DNA of 5,782 nucleotides from Flavobacteriaceae bacterium (GTDB taxonomy: Bacteria > Bacteroidota > Bacteroidia > Flavobacteriales > Flavobacteriaceae): contig JABSPN010000214.1 in NCBI GenBank assembly GCA_013214425.1, positions 1 to 5,782 of the forward strand, written 5' to 3'. Numbering within the stretch: the stretch's first letter is position 1; each line of letters starts with the position of its first letter. Both the position numbers and the translations under genes were made by a program. The notes under the pieces were generated by a model. That model ran no database searches and had not been told where the DNA came from. It was given only the letters and a program-made list of their open reading frames with translations. Positions 1 to 4,404 of this stretch are shown piece after piece.

Positions 1-111
1 ACCCAGCACTGCATAGGAAAATAAGAACAGTTCAAAGGGTAAGAAAAAAGCAAGAGCCATTGAAATCAATATCAATAAGGTGTTGATTCTTTCTATTTGT
101 AGTATCTTCAT
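1..111 (-). CDS. N-terminus of a polytopic membrane protein (partial, runs off left edge)
   Basis: An ATG at 109-111 on the minus strand opens a frame with no stop through to base 1, giving exactly 37 codons. The product begins MKILQIERINTLLILISM and continues with a second stretch rich in Phe, Leu and Tyr ending at SYAVLG. After a short charged leader (Lys2, Glu7, Arg8) the residues are almost all hydrophobic, interrupted by a Pro-Phe-Glu, which is how two transmembrane helices at the start of an inner-membrane protein would look. From memory only, the segment resembles a conserved uncharacterised Bacteroidota membrane protein family. The catalytic or functional part lies outside the window, so I give no function. 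The ATG follows the adhesin terminator closely, with no Shine-Dalgarno and no TAnnTTTG box visible upstream. It could also be a chance frame, but the amphipathic leader plus hydrophobic pattern argues for a real gene. Confidence 0.7.
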   Translation of the reverse strand, partial: MKILQIERINTLLILISMALAFFLPFELFLFSYAVLG

Positions 112-116
112 AAAGG

Positions 117-156
117 CTAAAATAAATAAAAAACCACGCTAAAAAAAGCATGGTTT
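117..156 (-). terminator. Rho-independent terminator of the adhesin gene
   Basis: The arms at 131-140 (AAACCACGCT) and 147-156 (AGCATGGTTT) form a 10-bp stem around a 6-base loop of A (T on the minus strand). Read on the minus strand the one irregular pair is a G-U wobble, whereas on the plus strand it would be a C-A mismatch. The minus-strand transcript then continues with a U-rich tail (complement of 118-130). Both facts orient the terminator to the minus strand. It starts 24 bases after the adhesin stop codon and its tail ends about six bases before the next minus-strand ATG. Confidence 0.8.
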
Positions 157-179
157 GTATATTCATTAGGTCATTATTG

Positions 180-2321
180 TTAATCTTCTAATTTCTTCAG
201 AATTAATTGTAATTGTTTCTTCATTTCAGCATTCTCGGCTTGTAATTGTTGTATTTGCTGTTTCATTTCTTCATTTTCGATTTGTATTTCTTTAGGATCG
301 TTCCCATCCCATAAAGAAGAATTTACATTTTCAGCATATTTAGCTCTTAACGCATAGGGTACACTCACGAATTGAGATGTTCCCATACTTACATAAGTCG
401 TTCCTCCTGTTGGATCTATTTCTACTTCCAAATAATAGCTATCTGCTCCCCAGTCGATGGTTGTGATATCACCACTAACTACTGCTCCGCTCCCTATTAC
501 AAATTGGACTAATCCATGGTCTGAAGTAGTTCCTGAATGTGTTTCCTGATAAACTATAGTTCCTACAGCACTGGTTTGCCTAATACTAAATCGGAAACCA
601 ACATTTTGATTGGCTAATATATTTCCTGAACCATCACGCACTGCTGTTTGATAATTCATTAAGTCTGGAATATTACTAGCGCCCGCACTTCCGGAGTAAT
701 TAGACAGTCCAACCCATTGGTTACCATCCCAGAAATAGAATCTGGTTTCATCGATATCATAGACCATCATACCAGCTTCGGTTGCGCCTAATGATCCTGC
801 TAAAGTTGTTCTTTCGCCAGTTGTTAAGCGATTCATTAAGAACCCTTTATTCGTTCCTGTTAAATCCATTGAAGCAAAAAGATTAGGCGTATCGGTTCCT
901 ACACCTATACTCAGCGGATTGGCAGCACCGCCCAGAACCATCGTGTTATCTACTATAGCCGTAGCAGCATTTCCAATGGCTATGGAATTATTACCTTGTA
1001 CATTGGCATTATAGCCTATAGCAATATTATTGGTTGGATCTAATGCTCCTGGATCTGTAGAGGTAGCTCCGTACCCTAATACGATAGCGCCATTATTTTG
1101 AGCTATTGAACTTGTTCCTATAGCAACAGCTTGGGTATTGTCAATATCTACGTCTCTTCCTATACCTATCGCCTGAATTCCTGAAACTTGAGCGGCATAT
1201 CCTATTCCAATACCATCTGTAGCCAAGACATCAGCTAGAGAACCTAATCCGACAACATTACTTGCATCAGCCCGAGCGTTATATCCTAACATCACCACAT
1301 CATTAGCTCCGGTATTGTTACCCCCTCCATCAAGATCGGCTGCAGCACCAATTAATATATTTCTAGCATTGTAGTTTTGTCCACCACTCCCAGTTGACCC
1401 TGTATTAAGAAAGTCAGCAAATGCTCCAATTACGACATTATCCTCTCCTTCTCTATTGGAATATCCAGCTTCATATCCTAAATAGGTATTTCGATTTGCA
1501 TTATTTGTTTCATTCGTTCTATTGTTGTCATAACCTGCTCTTGCTCCAATAAAGGTATTAAAATCACCATGTTCTGTAGCAGCTCCAGAGGCTTGTCCGA
1601 TCATCGTATTATATCTTCCAGTTCCAATATCCACTCCCGCAGAGTCGCCAACCGCTGTATTTCTATCTCCTGTTTCTACATCATATAAGGCCTCATTTCC
1701 AACAGCAGTATTACGAAAACCTGTAGTCAGCTCATGCAATGCAGCGCTACCAACACCAGTATTGTCTGATCCAGAGGCAACTAGTGAACCTGTATGTTGG
1801 GTGGTAGTAGTAGAAGGGGAAGAGAATCCTCCCGCTCCAGCTGCATTTCCAACAAAAGTATTATCATCTCCATAAGCAAAATAAAATCCCGCTCTATCAC
1901 CTATAAATACACTGTCATCACCACCAACTAAATTAAATCCAGCACCAGCTCCAACTAATGTCACATCGCCACTTGCGCTAGGATCATTGGCTAATGCATA
2001 ATGATAACCCGCTCTGAAACCAATAAATGTTAAGTCAATATCACCTAAGTTATTAAATCCAGCTTGATAGCCAGCAAAAGTATTTCCATAACTAGTAGAG
2101 GCAGTGGTTTGCGTATATCCCGTTTGATAACCCAAAAAAGCATTATTACTGGAAGTTGTAATATTAGTTCCAGATTCTTCACCTATAAGAACATTATTGT
2201 CTCCCGATGATATGGAACCACCTGCATCGGCCCCTAAAGTTACGTTATTCGATTGTGATATACTTAACTGAGTAAAAAGCAGAACAAAAAAAATGAGTTT
2301 AAAGGAATAGTGAGTTTTCAT
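180..2321 (-). CDS. Secreted fibrous adhesin-like protein with YadA-like head repeats and C-terminal coiled coil
   Basis: A 713-residue exported protein, probably a trimeric surface or secreted fibre. I chose the ATG at 2319-2321: it begins MKTHYSFKLIFFVLLFTQ, a clear Sec signal peptide (about 22 residues, cleavage near SIS-QS). The upstream in-frame TTG at 2343-2345 lies inside the -7 promoter box. Numbered from this ATG, residues 25-467 hold 25 head repeats of the type N-T-x-(I/V/L)-G-x-x-A-G, which in YadA-type heads form left-handed beta-roll coils. Residues 475-540 resemble the linker common in Bacteroidota repeat proteins (KGFLMNR, then GMMVYDIDETRFYFWDGNQW). Residues 550-666 form a beta-rich domain running from NYQTAVRDGSGNILANQ to SVPYALRAKYAE, very common in Bacteroidota surface proteins. 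Residues 678-713 are a heptad coiled coil with d positions I-M-L-M-I and a positions N-I-N-L-L. No YadA barrel, type IX secretion tail or S74 chaperone domain is visible. The gene is monocistronic, with its own promoter and terminator. The exact ligand is unknown. Confidence 0.9.
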   Translation of the reverse strand: MKTHYSFKLIFFVLLFTQLSISQSNNVTLGADAGGSISSGDNNVLIGEESGTNITTSSNNAFLGYQTGYTQTTASTSYGNTFAGYQAGFNNLGDIDLTFIGFRAGYHYALANDPSASGDVTLVGAGAGFNLVGGDDSVFIGDRAGFYFAYGDDNTFVGNAAGAGGFSSPSTTTTQHTGSLVASGSDNTGVGSAALHELTTGFRNTAVGNEALYDVETGDRNTAVGDSAGVDIGTGRYNTMIGQASGAATEHGDFNTFIGARAGYDNNRTNETNNANRNTYLGYEAGYSNREGEDNVVIGAFADFLNTGSTGSGGQNYNARNILIGAAADLDGGGNNTGANDVVMLGYNARADASNVVGLGSLADVLATDGIGIGYAAQVSGIQAIGIGRDVDIDNTQAVAIGTSSIAQNNGAIVLGYGATSTDPGALDPTNNIAIGYNANVQGNNSIAIGNAATAIVDNTMVLGGAANPLSIGVGTDTPNLFASMDLTGTNKGFLMNRLTTGERTTLAGSLGATEAGMMVYDIDETRFYFWDGNQWVGLSNYSGSAGASNIPDLMNYQTAVRDGSGNILANQNVGFRFSIRQTSAVGTIVYQETHSGTTSDHGLVQFVIGSGAVVSGDITTIDWGADSYYLEVEIDPTGGTTYVSMGTSQFVSVPYALRAKYAENVNSSLWDGNDPKEIQIENEEMKQQIQQLQAENAEMKKQLQLILKKLED
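183..290 (-). other. C-terminal coiled coil of the adhesin
   Basis: The last 36 residues show a clean seven-residue pattern: hydrophobic d positions at I679, M686, L693, M700 and I707, and a positions N683, I690, N697, L704 and L711. Glu and Lys fill the flanks. It ends the protein (…KKLED), so nothing follows that could anchor the chain in the outer membrane. It most likely drives oligomerisation. Confidence 0.75.
324..674 (-). other. Bacteroidota-type beta domain near the adhesin C-terminus
   Basis: Adhesin residues 550-666. The hallmarks are NYQTAVRDGSGNILANQ at the start, FRFSIRQ, VYQETHSGTT, the GLVQFVIG strand, TIDWG, YYLEVEIDPTGG, and MGTSQFVSVPYALRAKYAEN at the end. This string of motifs recurs between repeat regions and C-terminal coiled coils in many Bacteroidota surface proteins (established from general familiarity, not searched here). 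Its function is not known to me; it may cap or trimerise the fibre. Confidence 0.75.
921..2249 (-). repeat. 25 protein-level head repeats in the adhesin, in two periods
   Basis: The conserved Gly of each repeat (numbering from the ATG at 2321) falls at 30, 47, 64, 84, 101, 124, 141, 158, 191, 208, 225, 242, 259, 282, 299, 325, 346, 360, 374, 388, 402, 416, 436, 450 and 464. Spacing is mostly 17 residues up to about residue 299 and mostly 14 from residue 346 onward. Occasional insertions lengthen individual coils. The repeats are diverged at the DNA level, so this is an old protein repeat and not a recent tandem duplication. Confidence 0.85.
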
Positions 2322-2342
2322 ATTATTCGATATAATGAATAA

Positions 2343-2350
2343 CAAAGATA
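2343..2350 (-). promoter_or_regulatory. -7 box of the adhesin promoter (Bacteroidota TAnnTTTG type)
   Basis: On the minus strand 2350-2343 reads TATCTTTG, a full match to the Bacteroidota -7 consensus TAnnTTTG. Transcription would begin near 2337, leaving a leader of roughly 15-20 bases before the ATG at 2321. The -33 element is weak: a TTTA lies 22 bases upstream (2376-2373), and the only perfect TTTG (2365-2362) is just 11 bases away, which is too close. The box also shows that the in-frame TTG at 2343-2345 is not the translation start. Confidence 0.65.
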
Positions 2351-2389
2351 AGAAATCTTAACAAAGTTTAATTAAACATGTCTTGTTAA
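2349..2389. promoter_or_regulatory. Overlapping dyads at the divergent promoter, possible operator
   Basis: Three inverted repeats sit just upstream of the adhesin -7 box. They are TAAGA-AA-TCTTA (2349-2360), a perfect 12-bp palindrome GTTTAATTAAAC (2366-2377), and the pair TTAACAA (2358-2364) and TTGTTAA (2383-2389). The palindrome covers the expected -33 region of the adhesin promoter. Together they could be a binding site for a dimeric regulator, but short AT-rich palindromes also arise by chance in such DNA. No regulator gene is visible in the window. Confidence 0.35.
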
Positions 2390-2441
2390 TAGTTAGATAA
2401 AGTTAGGGCAATCCTTGTATTTATAATTCACTTAAATCAAT
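2390..2441. other. Remainder of the divergent intergenic region
   Basis: AT-rich non-coding DNA between the dyad cluster and the candidate plus-strand -7 box. It holds three GTTA words on its left side (including one just before it) and a TTG at 2415-2417 that could serve as a -33 element. I see no small gene or stable hairpin in it. Confidence 0.4.
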
Positions 2442-2449
2442 TATCTTGC
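2442..2449 (+). promoter_or_regulatory. Weak candidate -7 box for the plus-strand membrane-TPR gene
   Basis: TATCTTGC is followed by A, so the stretch looks like the common Bacteroidota form TATCTTTGCA with one T missing. A TTG lies 24 bases upstream (2415-2417), slightly beyond the usual spacing. If used, transcription would start near 2456, about ten bases before the ATG at 2467. It is the best plus-strand match in the intergenic region but clearly imperfect. Confidence 0.3.
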
Positions 2450-2466
2450 AGGTCAAAATCAAACTA

Positions 2467-4404
2467 ATGACTGAAGTCAAAATAGAAAAAACAGCGCTAC
2501 TCATCAGTTCTTGTTTTATCCTTTTGTTTGTTTTAGGATATTTGTTTCCTAATTTATGGTGGGGAACACATTTCTTTTCATTCTTAAATGGAGCACAACT
2601 AATCGTTTTACTCCTTTTAATAGCTGTTGGTTTTATATTTCAGTTTTTTAAAATCGATTTAAAACTTCCTGCTCAACTTAATATGAGTTTTTGGGCAGTT
2701 TTATTAGTATCCATTCTATATGGGATCATTGTCTATGCCTCTCCTGTGATTGCAGATTATTATGGTGATGCTTATAAATATCTAGATGTGACCAATAAAA
2801 CAATTCCTATCATTCCGAAAGGTACTCATGAAGCATTTTTTAGCATCGACATTAGTCCAGATGCTGGTGAACAAAGAATTCTAGCTTTGGTTACTTATAT
2901 TGGATATTTTTTTAAGACAACCTATAAAGAGGCTTTTCAGCTTTTGGGTGTTTTTTTTGGGAGTTTATTTGCTTTTACTTGGATTTCATTTATCAATAAA
3001 CAAGTCTCATTATTATTGTCTAAATTCCTATTAATGTTAGCTGGACTTACGGCTCCTTTTACCCTATTCTTTTTTGGACATCTTGAGATTTACGCACCAA
3101 TATACTTTTTCAATTTACTTTGGTTGACTCAAATTGTCTATTTTATTCAAAATCCAACAAAAACAAAAGCTGTTGCCCTTTTTGTTTTATTGATTATCTG
3201 TATTTTCTCCCACGGTTCAGCCTTATTATATTTACCAATTTTTGTTTTCCTTGTTTTGAATCATTTGGTATTTTATCAAGCTATAAAGGTTAACTGGAAA
3301 CAAATTTCAAACTTCCTATTTATTCCTGTTGCAATTGCTGGTTTAATACTTTATTTCTTTGTTTTCGAAGACCATATTGATAACAGAAGTTTCAAAGAGG
3401 GAACTATCCGTGCCTGGCAGCATCTCTTTTTACCGCTATTCAGCCCTGATCCCCCTTTAGACAATTATAATATTCTTAGCTTCAATCACCTTTTCGATTA
3501 TTTTAATCAAATCCTATGTTGGAGTCCAGTTGCTTTATTCCTAGTTGTATTGATTATACTAACAAAGAAAAAAGTCATCAATTGGAGTGATCACAGTATT
3601 ACTGCTATTGGTAGTATCTTTATTTTATATGCAAGTCTGTTTTTTGTTATCAATCCGCTAATCTCAATGCCCAGAGACTGGGATTTATTTTCTTTACCTG
3701 CTATTCCCTTACTGGTACTAACGTGCATGTTGCTAAAGCAAGTTGAAAAAGAGTTACTTACTCATAAGGTTCTGCTTAACGGTTTTATTATCTTTGTGGT
3801 ATCCTTTTCAGTATTTATGAATCATTATGATAGAAACAGGTTAGCTGATCGCTTAGAAGCCCTGGCATTCAGGATAAATGATAGTTATTATGAGTGGACC
3901 TCACAGACCTTTAGATTCTCTAATCATTGTCGCAATAAAAATCCTAATTATCTAGAACGAAATCAAGTTATCATAGAGAAGTTAAGACCTAATGCCAAAA
4001 AGGGTATTGATTATGAATTTGCAAATCTACTTTATGAGCAAGGTAAAGCACATACCAGAAATAACAAATTTAATTTTGCTTTAGAGCAATACGAGGAGGC
4101 TTTGATTTATTACCCCAATCATTATCAAACAAAGATGAAAATGGTTGAACCCTACTTTTTCCAAAAGCGATATGAAGAAGCCTATCAGGTTGCCAAGGAT
4201 CTTGTTATTGTTGGCTATCCAAATCCGCAAAAAGCCCACCGTATTGCTTTGCATTGCGCAATTGAAGCAAAGAAGTACGATGAAGCATTAAAAATTACAG
4301 CGTTTTATACAGCTAATTGGGCTGATGATTTTGTGGAACAAGTTCATTATAAGCTGATAAAAGGTGATAGTTTGGATACTATCAAGTATTTATTTAAGCG
4401 TTAA
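2467..4404 (+). CDS. Polytopic membrane protein with C-terminal TPRs, possible GT-C type glycosyltransferase
   Basis: A 645-residue protein starting at ATG 2467. An in-frame TTG at 2446 would add seven residues but lies in the candidate -7 box. About 12-13 hydrophobic helices are visible, roughly at 10-30, 43-62, 75-95, 158-175, 183-203, 208-226, 234-250, 252-272, 281-299, 353-367, 378-398, 408-424 and 435-452. A long loop after helix 3 begins ADYYGDAYKYLD with acidic residues D97, D101 and D107. GT-C enzymes, which transfer sugars from polyprenyl-phosphate carriers outside the inner membrane, keep catalytic acids in the first such loop. Other striking polar motifs inside or next to helices are FGHLEIYA (203-210), SHGS (248-251) and PRDWDLF (402-408). 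After a soluble stretch, residues 520-621 form three 34-residue TPRs, and the protein ends soon after. Membrane topology and TPRs are well supported; the glycosyltransferase role is inferred from architecture only. It is transcribed divergently from the adhesin and convergently with the next gene. Confidence 0.88.
   Translation: MTEVKIEKTALLISSCFILLFVLGYLFPNLWWGTHFFSFLNGAQLIVLLLLIAVGFIFQFFKIDLKLPAQLNMSFWAVLLVSILYGIIVYASPVIADYYGDAYKYLDVTNKTIPIIPKGTHEAFFSIDISPDAGEQRILALVTYIGYFFKTTYKEAFQLLGVFFGSLFAFTWISFINKQVSLLLSKFLLMLAGLTAPFTLFFFGHLEIYAPIYFFNLLWLTQIVYFIQNPTKTKAVALFVLLIICIFSHGSALLYLPIFVFLVLNHLVFYQAIKVNWKQISNFLFIPVAIAGLILYFFVFEDHIDNRSFKEGTIRAWQHLFLPLFSPDPPLDNYNILSFNHLFDYFNQILCWSPVALFLVVLIILTKKKVINWSDHSITAIGSIFILYASLFFVINPLISMPRDWDLFSLPAIPLLVLTCMLLKQVEKELLTHKVLLNGFIIFVVSFSVFMNHYDRNRLADRLEALAFRINDSYYEWTSQTFRFSNHCRNKNPNYLERNQVIIEKLRPNAKKGIDYEFANLLYEQGKAHTRNNKFNFALEQYEEALIYYPNHYQTKMKMVEPYFFQKRYEEAYQVAKDLVIVGYPNPQKAHRIALHCAIEAKKYDEALKITAFYTANWADDFVEQVHYKLIKGDSLDTIKYLFKR
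4024..4329 (+). repeat. Three TPR motifs at the C-terminus of the membrane protein
   Basis: Three successive 34-residue units (residues 520-553, 554-587 and 588-621 from the ATG at 2467). Each carries the TPR pattern of a small or aromatic residue in helix A and an (E/D)-(E/F)-A signature in helix B, for example FNFALEQYEEAL, YEEAYQVAKDL and YDEALKI. The first is the most canonical and ends YYPNHY; the third is more diverged. TPRs usually mediate protein contacts. Confidence 0.75.

Noticed and set aside
921..2249. Recent tandem DNA duplication or CRISPR-like array in the adhesin gene
   Set aside because: The repetition is at the protein level only. Codons and spacers between repeats are diverged, and there is no constant DNA repeat with unique spacers.
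180..2321. Classical trimeric autotransporter (type Vc) or phage tail fibre with S74 domain
   Set aside because: The head repeats are similar, but the C-terminus has no four-strand barrel segment ending in an aromatic residue, no S74 catalytic motif, and no phage genes lie nearby.
2322..2345. Longer adhesin beginning at the in-frame TTG at 2343-2345
   Set aside because: The TTG is part of the -7 promoter box TATCTTTG and would lie upstream of the transcript start. The ATG at 2321 begins a proper signal peptide.
2446..2466. Seven-residue extension of the plus-strand membrane protein from TTG 2446
   Set aside because: TTG starts are rare in this group, the codon sits in a candidate -7 box, and ATG 2467 gives a normal N-terminus before helix 1.
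4401..4404. Bidirectional terminator between the convergent genes
   Set aside because: The stop codons overlap and I found no hairpin followed by a T-tract at the junction.
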